This document shows, one piece after another, positions 8,515 to 17,202 of a stretch of DNA of 64,000 nt. Below the pieces are notes generated by a model that saw only the letters and a list, made by a program, of their open reading frames with translations, had not been told where the DNA came from and made no database searches. The stretch is from Bacillota bacterium (GTDB lineage Bacteria; Bacillota; Clostridia; Lachnospirales; Lachnospiraceae). Location: assembly GCA_023439505.1 (NCBI GenBank), contig JAEXNR010000005.1, positions 62,001 to 126,000 on the forward strand, read 5' to 3'. The number at the start of each line of letters is the position of its first letter. Positions within the stretch are counted from its first letter, which is position 1. The translations under genes were made by a program, and so were the position numbers.

Positions 8515-9168
8515 ATGAGGGTAAGTAATATCAAAATGAAACTATATGAAATTCCGGTAAACACAATCGTAGAACTAAATTTTGAATATTTAGGGGACAG
8601 ACATAAAGTAAGCACAGGACTTTTATACAAGATTACAAATACGATCTATGTTTCTGCAATCAAAGATTTGGGATTTAGCATTCCTGCAAAAAAACTGAAG
8701 AGTCTAAGTCTAATCTATAAGACGGAAACAGGTGTCCATACGTTTCGCGAACTGTCATCGCGCTCTATTTCTTTTAATGGACAAAATTTATATGCACTGC
8801 ACAGCGAACAAAATGCAGATATATCAGATCATATCGGGGCTTATCGCTTATATATCGGAGAACCTGTTACAGCCAAAATAATCCTCAATGAGAAATCTTA
8901 CAGTGCAAGTTGTATTCTAAAAGACATCAGCATGACCGGTATGGGAATTGTATGCAGTCAAAAAATACCTGAACTTGCAAGGATTGAGATTTCTGTGCGA
9001 ATTAACGAGCACAGGATAGAAAGAATTAGTGGGAATATCATACATATTGATGAACTGAAGAGCGGAATCGGCTGCCTTTATGGATGTGAGTTCGATGAGC
9101 CCAACGAGATCATCGGAAAGTATGTTGTCAGACAGCATGAACAATTGCTAAAAAGAGAGAAAGCATGA
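8515..9168 (+). CDS. PilZ-like domain protein (flagellar brake/YcgR type)
   Basis: A soluble protein of about 217 residues with an N-terminal YcgR-like beta domain and a C-terminal PilZ-like domain. The second c-di-GMP motif is present (DISMTGMG, fitting D/N-x-S-x-x-G). The usual R-x-x-x-R motif at the domain entry is not intact: the sequence is IGAYR, with Ile where the first Arg should be. It may therefore not bind c-di-GMP in the classical way. The start is uncertain: ATGs at 8467, 8488, 8515 and 8536 are in frame and none has an ideal Shine-Dalgarno. It is divergent from a chemoreceptor, consistent with a motility role. Confidence 0.72.
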   Translation: MRVSNIKMKLYEIPVNTIVELNFEYLGDRHKVSTGLLYKITNTIYVSAIKDLGFSIPAKKLKSLSLIYKTETGVHTFRELSSRSISFNGQNLYALHSEQNADISDHIGAYRLYIGEPVTAKIILNEKSYSASCILKDISMTGMGIVCSQKIPELARIEISVRINEHRIERISGNIIHIDELKSGIGCLYGCEFDEPNEIIGKYVVRQHEQLLKREKA

Positions 9169-9174
9169 AGTCCT

Positions 9175-9196
9175 ACCGCCGAAAGGCGGTTTTTTA
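9175..9196 (+). terminator. Terminator after PilZ-like gene
   Basis: ACCGCC / GGCGGT arms around a GAAA tetraloop, followed by six T. Compact, canonical intrinsic terminator. Confidence 0.88.
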
Positions 9197-9426
9197 ATTC
9201 TTGACAAGTAAAAGCACCTGTAACGTTTATCCTGGAACTTCCAAAAGAAATTTGTTTTCACCAATATAGGAAAGTGATATAATTACTCTAATTTAATAAT
9301 GGAAGATTTAAGAAAGAAATTCGTAAGTTACAGCAGGAAAAGACATCGGTAATACAATTGAATATCCAGAAAGTCTTGATGTAAAACCGGAGCTTATAAA
9401 ATGATCAAAGATAAAGAGGGATGTTT

Positions 9427-10065
9427 ATGATAAGTACATTAAAAAATAGAGAGTTATTTAAAATAGAAGAGGAAATAAGGACTGGTAACCATTATGGAAG
9501 CAATCAGGAATGGTATCGAAAAAGATGGCAGAGAATGGCTGGTTGCGGGCCTTCCGCCGCGACTAATATCATCTATTATTTTAACCGGACGAGAGAACGA
9601 TTTGCAGACTGCTTTAACAGTTTAAAACTAACCCGGGGAAGCTGCCTGAATTTAATGAATGAGCTATGGAATTATGTGACTCCTTCCCTTATGGGAGTGA
9701 ATTCAACCCTTATGTTATGTGAAGGAATGGAACGCTATCTTGAAGCAAAAAATATAGAGATGAGGTTCAATCGCCTGGACATTCCCAAGACACTGGAAAA
9801 GAGACCTGACTTCGTTCGGGTAACCGAATTTATTGCACAGGCATTAAATAATGATGTTCCTGTGGCCTTCTTGAATTTTGATCATGGTTCGGTTCTGGAA
9901 TTGGATTCGTGGCATTGGGTTACAATTATCGCACTGGAGGCTGATCCAGGCCGCCGGCATACTTATGTTGATATTCTTGACGGTGGTATGATCAATCGGA
10001 TTGATCTGTCTTTGTGGTATCAGACGACAAAAACCGGCGGTGGATTTGTCAGTTTTGACTCATGA
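9427..10065 (+). CDS. C39-like cysteine-peptidase-fold protein
   Basis: A 212-residue soluble protein without a signal peptide. GCGPSAATNII at about residues 38-48 and the later HWVTIIALE (about 159-167) followed by YVDILDGG recall the Cys and His motifs of peptidase C39-like proteins. The substrate is unknown. The ATG at 9427 is preferred because AGAGGG lies six bases upstream; the ATG at 9421 abuts it. The gene stands alone between a terminator and the DegV gene. It may be a peptidase, or a domain relative that has lost activity. Confidence 0.6.
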   Translation: MISTLKNRELFKIEEEIRTGNHYGSNQEWYRKRWQRMAGCGPSAATNIIYYFNRTRERFADCFNSLKLTRGSCLNLMNELWNYVTPSLMGVNSTLMLCEGMERYLEAKNIEMRFNRLDIPKTLEKRPDFVRVTEFIAQALNNDVPVAFLNFDHGSVLELDSWHWVTIIALEADPGRRHTYVDILDGGMINRIDLSLWYQTTKTGGGFVSFDS

Positions 10066-10181
10066 CAGGCAAGGAGGATTACCGGTTCATTCTATTTTGG
10101 GGATAAATATTATGATCATGAGAATAATGGATATAATTATGGATGATTAAAAATACGGGAGCAGATAAAGGAGATGCATTT

Positions 10182-11033
10182 ATGGAGAAGATTGCAATCA
10201 TCACGGATTCAGCCTGCGATATCGATTTAGACCTAAAGAAGGAAAGCGATATTTATGTCCTGCCATTTATGATAATATATAAGAATAAGGAGTATATCGA
10301 TAAGATCGAAATCACACCGGAAGAAATCTATGCGAATATGAAATATGAGATACCCAAATCCTCTTTGCCATCAATCCAGTCCATGGATTTGACGTATCAG
10401 AAATTATCCAAAGAGAACTATACCCATGTGATCGCACTTATGATATCCAGTGGATTATCCGGAGCAAGTAACGCCCTCAGGCTGGTGGGGGAGCAATATC
10501 CCGAAATCAAAACCTTTATCTATGATACCAAATCGACCTCCATCTGTGAAGGTGTTCTTGTAAAGCAATGCATGGAAGCCATCAGACAGGGAAGGGCCTA
10601 TCATGAAATAATTGCAAGCATAGCCAAGTGGAAGCAAAAGCTGCATTTTTTCTTTGTTTTTGGGACGTTGGAATATGCCAGAAAAGGCGGAAGGATCGGA
10701 AGAGTCTCAGGGGCCATCGGTGATATTCTGGACATCAAACCCATTGTTGGATTTGATGAAGAATATGGACAGTGTTATACCTATTCGAAAATAAGGGGAA
10801 GGAATAAGTCACTCCATAAGCTGGCGGATCTTGGGATAGAGCTTGCGGCGGGAAAAAGATGTGACGCTTATATCGTACATGGTAATTCCATAGAAGGAGC
10901 TATGAAGGTTTATGAAAAACTAAAAATGACACAGGGAATTGAAACGGTAACCTTGGTCGGTCAAATCAGTGCTGTAGTCGGTGTTTACTGTGGTCCGGGT
11001 ACGGTTGGTGTATGTTATGTGGAGCGGGATTAA
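10182..11033 (+). CDS. DegV family fatty-acid-binding protein
   Basis: A 283-residue DegV protein. It opens with IAIITDSACDI, has the lipid-headgroup motif SSGLSGASNA (about residue 88) and the conserved EYARKGGRIGRVSGAIGDIL segment (about 166-185). Members bind free fatty acids and in many Firmicutes deliver them to the FakA kinase. The start at 10182 has AAAGGAG eight bases upstream; an in-frame ATG at 10143 has none. It is followed by a long perfect hairpin. Confidence 0.88.
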   Translation: MEKIAIITDSACDIDLDLKKESDIYVLPFMIIYKNKEYIDKIEITPEEIYANMKYEIPKSSLPSIQSMDLTYQKLSKENYTHVIALMISSGLSGASNALRLVGEQYPEIKTFIYDTKSTSICEGVLVKQCMEAIRQGRAYHEIIASIAKWKQKLHFFFVFGTLEYARKGGRIGRVSGAIGDILDIKPIVGFDEEYGQCYTYSKIRGRNKSLHKLADLGIELAAGKRCDAYIVHGNSIEGAMKVYEKLKMTQGIETVTLVGQISAVVGVYCGPGTVGVCYVERD

Positions 11034-11114
11034 AATAAGAGGAGTTATAAATGCCGATGTTCAAGTCTTAATTAGAAGGGCCAATGAATTGGGATTCCTG
11101 ATACAAATCATAAG

Positions 11115-11150
11115 GGGGAGAAGGATTGGGAAACCCCAATCCTTCTCCCC
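11115..11150. terminator. Perfect 16-bp hairpin between convergent DegV and MFS genes
   Basis: The arms 11115-11130 and 11135-11150 are exact reverse complements around a four-base loop. Neither strand has a proper U-run, so it may work as a bidirectional transcription block or RNA-stability element rather than a textbook terminator. Confidence 0.55.
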
Positions 11151-11187
11151 GAAAGAATAAGCTGCGAGACAGCTTCATGATGAAATA

Positions 11188-12639
11188 CTAGGAATTCTGT
11201 TGATCTAACATCTGCGGCTGATTTCTTTTCTTTTGAACCATACGAAAGGCTGTCAATAAAGCGCCTACGGCGCAGACGGAGGCAGCGACCAGATAAGCTC
11301 CCTTCATTCCATATACAAATACATCATCTCTGCCAGCTACATAATTGGACACTTCATAACCGATTTTACTGCTCATCCGCCCGTAAAGCACCAGTACGGA
11401 TATTGAGATACCCGAGATCATTCCAAGATTTCTAATCAGTGCATTGACACTTCCTGAGATACCCAGCATATTGCGCGGAGCATTTGACATGATCAGGGAG
11501 TTGTTTGGTGACTGGAACAGTCCGCTTCCCACAGACATAATTATGATAAAAAAGATCAGGGTGGTCAGGCTGGAATGCTGTGTCAGCGTAGACATCAGGA
11601 ATAATCCCGTACTATTAAGAATGAGGCCAATAAAGGTTAAAAATTCCGAACCGATTTTATCTGACAGTCTTCCGCTAAAGGGCGCCACGATGGCTAATAT
11701 AAGCGGGGATACCATCATAATGGTGCCGGTAAACGAGGGTGAAAACTTCAATACATTCTGGAGATAAAAGGGCTGTATGATGGCTGCGCTGCTGATGGAA
11801 ACGAAGGAAATATATGCGCAGAAAATACTCAATGAGAATAGCTTGTTATGAAAGAGTTTTAGTTGGAGCAGAGGTACCTGTGTTCTCTTCTCAACGATCA
11901 GGAATATGGCAAAGGTTAAAAGAAACAGGAAAAATCCGAACAAAATAGCAGGATTATGATACCCATAGTTCTCTCCAAGAATCAAAGATCCGAATAAGGC
12001 GATGATTGCTACCGCAAATAAGATAGCACCCGGTTTGTCCAATCGTTCGGAATTGACAATGGAAGACTTTGGCAGTATCTTCAATCCCAGTAAAAATACA
12101 AAAATACCAATTGGAATATTAATCAGGAAGATATAGTTCCAGCTGAAAGAATCCACAATGAAACCACCGATAGGCGGACCCGCCATGGAGCCGAGTGCAA
12201 CAAAGGTGCCGGAAATTCCCAGAGCTTTCCCTCGTTCATTACTGGGGAACACCTGTGTTATAATTCCCTGATTGGTGGCCATGGTACCTGCAGCACCGAT
12301 GGCTTGTATGGTTCTGGAGATAATCAACATAAGAAAGGAGCCGGATAAACCGCAGAGCAGGGAGCCAAGGGTAAATACAATGATACTGTAATTAAACACC
12401 CTTGTTTTCCCCTTGATATCACCCAATCTGCCAAAGATCAGGATAGAGCCGGCAATTACAATAAGATAAGAGGACACCACCCAGGCGATAGCCTCCGTAC
12501 TGACGGATAGTTTTTCTGACATTTTCGGTAGGGCAACATTTACGATACTGCTGTCAAGGGTAGCCATAAAAGTCATCAGTACAACATTAAATAAGATCAG
12601 CATTCTGTTTTTATAAATTTTATCGCTTGTTTGTTCCAT
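11188..12639 (-). CDS. MFS drug exporter, DHA2/EmrB-QacA type
   Basis: A 483-residue membrane protein with about 14 hydrophobic segments, the size and count of the DHA2 drug:proton antiporters. LDSSIVNVALPKMSEKL in the first helix and FGRLGDIKGKTRVF (motif A) are characteristic. It should export lipophilic drugs using the proton gradient. It starts three bases after the stop of a MarR regulator on the same strand, the classic regulator-exporter pair. Confidence 0.88.
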   Translation of the reverse strand: MEQTSDKIYKNRMLILFNVVLMTFMATLDSSIVNVALPKMSEKLSVSTEAIAWVVSSYLIVIAGSILIFGRLGDIKGKTRVFNYSIIVFTLGSLLCGLSGSFLMLIISRTIQAIGAAGTMATNQGIITQVFPSNERGKALGISGTFVALGSMAGPPIGGFIVDSFSWNYIFLINIPIGIFVFLLGLKILPKSSIVNSERLDKPGAILFAVAIIALFGSLILGENYGYHNPAILFGFFLFLLTFAIFLIVEKRTQVPLLQLKLFHNKLFSLSIFCAYISFVSISSAAIIQPFYLQNVLKFSPSFTGTIMMVSPLILAIVAPFSGRLSDKIGSEFLTFIGLILNSTGLFLMSTLTQHSSLTTLIFFIIIMSVGSGLFQSPNNSLIMSNAPRNMLGISGSVNALIRNLGMISGISISVLVLYGRMSSKIGYEVSNYVAGRDDVFVYGMKGAYLVAASVCAVGALLTAFRMVQKKRNQPQMLDQQNS

Positions 12640-12642
12640 TAA

Positions 12643-13095
12643 TTATTCTTCCACCTTCTGCTTATTTCTGTAATGCTTTGTTTCATGAAATACAATTTCC
12701 AGTAATTCCAGCAATTTTTTTTTATTTGTATCATCAAGACTTCTTGTGATAATATCGGTCCATATCTCCGATTCCCTCTTGATGTCGGGAATAATCATTC
12801 TACCCTTCTCAGTCAGAAATAGAAGATAGGCTCTGGAATCCAGTAGATCCGGCTCTTTTCTGATATAACCAAGGTCAACCAGCTTCTTAATGGTACGGGC
12901 GGACATGGCCTTATCAATGTCCAGATCCCTACTGATTTGATTTTGGTTAATTCCCTCCTTACGATAGAGTGTTAATAAGAATGGATACGTACCGCTTCCC
13001 AGTTGATATTTTTCCAAAACTTCATTGAGATAAGCCTGCGTACTGCGATAGATACCTCCGGTTAATTTGGTTAAGGGCATTCGGTCATATGACAT
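12643..13095 (-). CDS. MarR family transcriptional regulator
   Basis: A 150-residue winged-helix protein with the MarR pattern: NQISRDLDIDKAMSARTIKKL as recognition region and DLLDSRAYLLFLTEKG as wing. It is the first gene of a two-gene operon with the drug exporter and probably represses it. AAGGGGA lies eight bases before the start. A palindrome overlapping its own promoter (13140-13157) is the likely operator. Confidence 0.88.
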   Translation of the reverse strand: MSYDRMPLTKLTGGIYRSTQAYLNEVLEKYQLGSGTYPFLLTLYRKEGINQNQISRDLDIDKAMSARTIKKLVDLGYIRKEPDLLDSRAYLLFLTEKGRMIIPDIKRESEIWTDIITRSLDDTNKKKLLELLEIVFHETKHYRNKQKVEE

Positions 13096-13125
13096 ACTGT
13101 TCCCCTTTCTAAAAGTAATAACAGA

Positions 13126-13154
13126 ATTTTATCCTAAATTAGTTGATAAGTCAA
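13126..13154 (-). promoter_or_regulatory. Promoter of marR-exporter operon
   Basis: On the minus strand, TTGACT (13154-13149) is followed after exactly 17 bases by TAAAAT (13131-13126). The position is 30 bases upstream of the MarR start. Confidence 0.7.
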
Positions 13155-13157
13155 CTA
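13140..13157. promoter_or_regulatory. Palindromic MarR-type operator
   Basis: TAGTTGA-TAAG-TCAACTA is a perfect 7-bp inverted repeat with a four-base centre. It overlaps the -35 element of the marR promoter, the expected place for autorepression. Confidence 0.7.
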
Positions 13158-13296
13158 TGATTTTTGAGAATTTCACGGTTATGATTTTAGAGAAATTTCA
13201 TCGGAATGATTTAAATTATGTACAGATCATTCAAGACAGGATCTTCTTCCTGTGATACAATAAACCAGTGCAAAGAAGAAGTAAGGGAGAGATGAT

Positions 13297-14226
13297 ATGT
13301 CACAGAATAAAACGATGATTGGACATTTACTTGGACTATTTACTATTATTATTTGGGGGACCACTTATGTATCCACAAAAGTATTGCTGAAAGATTTTAC
13401 ACCCATTGAGATATTATTCTTTCGATTTTTCCTTGGGTTATTGGTTTTGACCGCGATTTACCCACACCGGCTTAAAACTAAGGGGTGGAGGCAGGAATTG
13501 CAATTTATGGCTGCGGGTATTTGTGGTGTTACCCTGTATTTCATGCTGGAGAATACGGCACTTACCATTACCCTGGCTTCCCACGTGGGTATTATTGTTG
13601 CGGTGGCACCTTTTTTTACAGCGATCCTGGCACATTTTTTTCTGGAGGGGGAAAGATTTCAACTCAGATTTTTTGCCGGATTTGTGGTGTCTATGGCAGG
13701 GATCATATGCATCAATATCAATGAGAACTTTCTGCTGAAGATAAGCCCCATCGGAGATCTTCTTGCAGTTCTCGCTGCAGCGGTCTGGGCTGTTTATTCC
13801 ATACTTGCCAAGAAGATCAGTGATTATGGGTATCACACCATCGCTTCAACCAGGAGGATATTCTTATACGGAGTACTATTTATGTTACCAATCCGGCTGG
13901 TGCTGCCCTTTTCCCTGGAACTGCATCGATTCACGCAACCGGTGAATTTATTAAATATGCTTTTCTTGAGCCTTGGTGCATCCGCCCTTTGCTATCTGAC
14001 CTGGAATTATGCCATCAGATTACTCGGGGCGGCGACCACCAGCCTCTACATCTATATTGTTCCTGCCGTGACGGTACTTACTTCGTGGATCGTATTGCAG
14101 GAGAATATCACCTGGGTTGCAATCCTTGGAGCCTTCCTTACCATGGCAGGACTTGTAATTTCAGAAACTAAATTCCGGATCAAAGGCAGAAAAGCGGTAG
14201 AGGGCGAAAGTCAGGCTCCGGGTTGA
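13297..14226 (+). CDS. EamA/DMT family transporter
   Basis: A 309-residue protein with ten predicted membrane segments and duplicated EamA halves (IIWGTTYVSTKVLL in the first, LLAVLAAAVWAVYSILAKKI in the second). These proteins usually export amino acids or other metabolites; the substrate is unknown. GGGAGA lies seven bases before the start. The last 16 bases overlap the 3' end of the convergent MFS gene. Confidence 0.85.
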   Translation: MSQNKTMIGHLLGLFTIIIWGTTYVSTKVLLKDFTPIEILFFRFFLGLLVLTAIYPHRLKTKGWRQELQFMAAGICGVTLYFMLENTALTITLASHVGIIVAVAPFFTAILAHFFLEGERFQLRFFAGFVVSMAGIICININENFLLKISPIGDLLAVLAAAVWAVYSILAKKISDYGYHTIASTRRIFLYGVLFMLPIRLVLPFSLELHRFTQPVNLLNMLFLSLGASALCYLTWNYAIRLLGAATTSLYIYIVPAVTVLTSWIVLQENITWVAILGAFLTMAGLVISETKFRIKGRKAVEGESQAPG

Positions 14227-15377
14227 CCAAGTTTCCTGCTTTTCTCTGTTGTGAAAATCAATCCGACAAAAAGTGCGGCAAGAAAGCAGGGGAAGATGGA
14301 AATGGTAATATAGTCAGCAACAAGGCCAAAAAAAGGCGGAATCAGTGTTGTACCCACATAAGCGCAGGCCATTTGAATCCCCATCATGGATTGTGAGAGA
14401 TGACTCCCGAAATGTTTGGGGGTCTGATGCAGCATACCGGGATAGATCGGGGCACAGCCAAGGCCGATAAAGAAAAAACCGGCAGGCATTAGGATGAGAT
14501 CAAAAGGAAGCAGCAGCAAAACAATACCAATCAGAATGATAAAAAGACCCATTCGAATCATCTGCAAATTATTGAGTTTCATGGAGATAAATCCGCTGAT
14601 CAGCCTCCCGAGCGTAATGCCAAGATAGAAGAGGGAGATAATGCCTGCGGCTGCTTTGGTGGAAAGACCTTTATTAAGAACCAGAAAGCTGCTTCCCCAC
14701 AGGCCCGTGGTTGCCTCCAGGGAGCAGTAGCAGAAGAAGGCGATCAAAACCACCTTAGCTCCCCTGATATGAAATAAATCCCTGAATTTCAAATTGGTAT
14801 CTGACCTGGTCACATGCTCATCAGAAAAAGCGACTGCCTTTTTCCAGTGGGGAAGGGAGAGAAATAGGGCAAGAACCAGAATCGCTTGTAACAGACCAAT
14901 GGTTAAATATCCCAACTTCCAACCGCTGTCTCTGGAAAGCCAGAAGGACATAATGATGGGGCCAGCGGTAGCGCCCACACCCCAGAAGCAATGCAGCCAG
15001 TTCATATGCTTTGCCTTAAAATGAAGTGCAACAAAGCTGTTTAATACTGCATCCACACACCCCGCACCAAGGCCCAAAGGCAGTGCCAGAACGCATAAGA
15101 GCAGGAAGGAAGGTACGATGCCAAAGCCCACCAGGGATAGTGCGGTCATAGAGACACTAATTGCGGTAATCAGTCCCGTACTGTATCGTTTGATAAAAAA
15201 GCTGCTAAATAAGCTGGAGGCAATGGTTCCCCCCGCAACAATAAATGAGATAATCCCGGCATAAGAGATGCTTACTCCCAGGTCCGGCTGCATAGAGGGC
15301 CAGGCTGAGCCAAGCAAAGAGTCCGGTAATCCCAGGCTGATAAAGGATATATAAATCATAATTAACAGGAATGTCAT
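14211..15377 (-). CDS. MFS transporter (sugar-type, about 12 helices)
   Basis: A 388-residue membrane protein with about 12 hydrophobic segments. SLGLPDSLLGSAWPSMQ near the N-terminus and LGAGCVDAVLNSF in helix 4-5 resemble fucose-permease-like MFS proteins. It starts 23 bases after a ROK regulator on the same strand, which suggests uptake or export of a sugar or glycoside sensed by that regulator. The substrate is unknown. Its 3' end overlaps the EamA gene by 16 bases in convergent orientation. Confidence 0.82.
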   Translation of the reverse strand: MTFLLIMIYISFISLGLPDSLLGSAWPSMQPDLGVSISYAGIISFIVAGGTIASSLFSSFFIKRYSTGLITAISVSMTALSLVGFGIVPSFLLLCVLALPLGLGAGCVDAVLNSFVALHFKAKHMNWLHCFWGVGATAGPIIMSFWLSRDSGWKLGYLTIGLLQAILVLALFLSLPHWKKAVAFSDEHVTRSDTNLKFRDLFHIRGAKVVLIAFFCYCSLEATTGLWGSSFLVLNKGLSTKAAAGIISLFYLGITLGRLISGFISMKLNNLQMIRMGLFIILIGIVLLLLPFDLILMPAGFFFIGLGCAPIYPGMLHQTPKHFGSHLSQSMMGIQMACAYVGTTLIPPFFGLVADYITISIFPCFLAALFVGLIFTTEKSRKLGQPGA

Positions 15378-15400
15378 TGCAATAATCTCCTTCTATTCAT

Positions 15401-16402
15401 TCAGTTTATGATAGGTTCTAATAGGGATAAGGTAAGTTCACATAATCCGATTTCGAAGTGACGGATTAACTCATCGGATCTGGTAATGCGTGGCATCATC
15501 ATTTTCTCAATATCCGTGACACAGCTTTCTTTTATGGCGTTTATAAGTTCCTCCGTAACAGCAGTACCATATAATATCATCTCATTGGGGTTATACATAC
15601 AATGAAAGGAACGTATGGTTTTTAGCATCATATCCTGCATGCTGCAGCCGTCATGATAATCAAAGTGATCCCAGTTGATAGAAAATGGAAGATATTTCAC
15701 CTCACCTGCAAAGCCGTTGCAGCCTTTATAGATCTGTCCTCTCAGGAAAATACCTGCCCCCGGGGGATACTTATCAGGAAAATATATTCCGATGATGCAT
15801 GCCGTATCCGTGATTTTTCTGGAATAACAATAACCGGCAACCGCTGTATTGATATCATTTTCTATGATAACCGGCAGCCCGTATCTGGTTCTGATATAAG
15901 TGGAAAACTTCTGCTCTTTTAAATGTTTGTAATCGCAGAGGAACAATTTGCCGTCGACTTCAACACCCGGCAGCCCGAATCCAATGACCTTAACCGCCGG
16001 ATAAATGGAGAGCATTTTCTCAATCAAGGGATCAAAGCTGGTTAGAACAATATCTTCCATCACAAGATCTATCTGGTCTATTACCTCGTGAAACAGATTT
16101 ACGATACGTACGCAGGCAGTATCCTTCCCGGACTTTTCCACCATATAAATCAACAATGCAAGTTGATAGGTACCATTATATTGGAATGATGCGGCAGGTC
16201 TTCCGCCATTTGAGAGCAGGATCTCCGTTTCCAGAACCTCCCCACGATTGACGAGGATACGGATCAGCGAGTTAATGGTGACCACACTTAAACCTGTCAT
16301 TGCAGCCAATTGCGGTTTTGTGGCGGATCTTATCTCCTTTAATACCTGGCGTAACTTATTTAAATTGATATTTTTCATCAGAGCGGCATTACCTTTTGTC
16401 AT
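15401..16402 (-). CDS. ROK family transcriptional regulator (atypical)
   Basis: A 333-residue protein with an N-terminal winged helix (KPQLAAMTGLSVVTINSLIRI, about residues 29-49) and a C-terminal ROK sugar-kinase-like domain. VIGFGLPGVEVDGK and NDINTAVAGYCYSR mark the domain. The usual zinc motif C-x-C-G-x-x-G-C after GCNGFAGEVKYLP is missing; the sequence there is aromatic and acidic with a single Cys. It is upstream of, and probably controls, the adjacent MFS gene. Loss of the zinc site suggests altered ligand sensing or degeneration. Confidence 0.8.
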   Translation of the reverse strand: MTKGNAALMKNINLNKLRQVLKEIRSATKPQLAAMTGLSVVTINSLIRILVNRGEVLETEILLSNGGRPAASFQYNGTYQLALLIYMVEKSGKDTACVRIVNLFHEVIDQIDLVMEDIVLTSFDPLIEKMLSIYPAVKVIGFGLPGVEVDGKLFLCDYKHLKEQKFSTYIRTRYGLPVIIENDINTAVAGYCYSRKITDTACIIGIYFPDKYPPGAGIFLRGQIYKGCNGFAGEVKYLPFSINWDHFDYHDGCSMQDMMLKTIRSFHCMYNPNEMILYGTAVTEELINAIKESCVTDIEKMMMPRITRSDELIRHFEIGLCELTLSLLEPIIN

Positions 16403-16605
16403 AGATGCTCCTTTCTGTGGCAGCGATGCCTGTGTTTGACTGGCAAATCATATGGTGAATGCAACATTATATTACAAATGAAGATGGGGTATAAGCTAGA
16501 TAAAAGCACTTAATAAATAGTCTTTATAAAGTATATATATAAAACATAAACGGTTTACAAACAATTGTCAAGTAATATTTTCCCATACACGAAATAAATC
16601 AAAAA

Positions 16606-16635
16606 TGAATACCGTGAAAGATGCTTGTTATAATA
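16606..16635 (+). promoter_or_regulatory. Candidate forespore sigma-G-like promoter
   Basis: TGAATA (16606-16611), a 17-base spacer and TATAATA (16629-16635) resemble the sigma-G pattern (TGhATr, then CATwmTA) apart from the first base of the -10. The -10 would also serve sigma-A, so the assignment is tentative. Confidence 0.35.
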
Positions 16636-16671
16636 AGGATATCAAAATAAAAGGAGAAAGAGAAAGAGACA

Positions 16672-16779
16672 ATGAGTAAACAATCAAATCAAAGGTATCG
16701 AAAAGAAACAGCCAAGGAAAATGGCGAGAAGCTAAATGATACAGAAGTTGCGAAACAAACAAAGAAAAAATCTAAATAG
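16672..16779 (+). CDS. Small basic hydrophilic protein, possibly spore-associated
   Basis: A 35-residue protein beginning MSKQSNQRYRKETAKENG and ending in a Lys-rich tail (KQTKKKSK). AAAGGAG lies upstream. It has no hydrophobic segment and almost only polar residues, like some minor small acid-soluble spore proteins, but I do not recognise a named family. The sigma-G-like promoter upstream and the terminator about 55 bases downstream support a real monocistronic gene. Confidence 0.55.
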   Translation: MSKQSNQRYRKETAKENGEKLNDTEVAKQTKKKSK

Positions 16780-16831
16780 CTGTTTGCAGTCATGCAGCAG
16801 GATGATGTAACGATGTATCCAAAAGGTGTTG

Positions 16832-16871
16832 AGAGCTTATGCAGAATCAGGTCTGTCATGAGCTCTTTTTG
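16832..16871 (+). terminator. Terminator after small basic protein gene
   Basis: GAGAGCT..CAGA and TCTG..AGCTCT arms (one bulge, one wobble pair) are followed by TTTTTG. Confidence 0.65.
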
Positions 16872-17049
16872 TTCAAAATAACCATCCAAAATCAGATGAG
16901 ACACAACAAGTGTTGGTCTAACAGAAAATAATTCAAAAACTTTTGTGTTTTCTATTAATAAATGTGTCCGTTTGCTCGATATTAAAGTAATATAACAGGA
17001 GATAATTTTGGCATAGCTTGATTCACGTTATGTTTCGGGAACGGAGGTA

Positions 17050-17077
17050 GTGTGAATTATGAAGAGCTAATTCACAC
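17050..17077. repeat. Palindromic dispersed repeat, copy 1
   Basis: GTGTGAATTA and TAATTCACAC form a perfect 10-bp inverted repeat around an eight-base centre (tgaagagc). Copy 2 lies 70 bases downstream and a degenerate copy lies before nifD. Confidence 0.85.
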
Positions 17078-17119
17078 GTTGAACTTATGCGTGCGAGCAA
17101 GTAGCACGCGTGGACGCTA

Positions 17120-17147
17120 GTGTGAATTATGAAAAGCTAATTCACAC
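17120..17147. repeat. Palindromic dispersed repeat, copy 2
   Basis: Same 10-bp arms as copy 1, with centre tgaaaagc (one base different). It is followed by ggcaaatttgtgctg, a tail that also resembles the sequence after the degenerate nifD copy. Confidence 0.85.
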
Positions 17148-17202
17148 GGCAAATTTGTGCTGATGCCCAAATTCGCGGGCATTGGAAGCATGGAGGAGTA
17201 AT

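Larger units (their letters stand above)
16872..17202. other. 331-base intergenic stretch with two palindromic repeats
   Basis: No convincing gene. It holds two near-identical palindromic repeats (listed separately) and the Shine-Dalgarno GGAGGAG (17192-17198) of the next gene. The bases between the repeats include a GC-richer segment (gcgtgcgagcaagtagcacg) with its own short inverted repeat. Confidence 0.6.
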
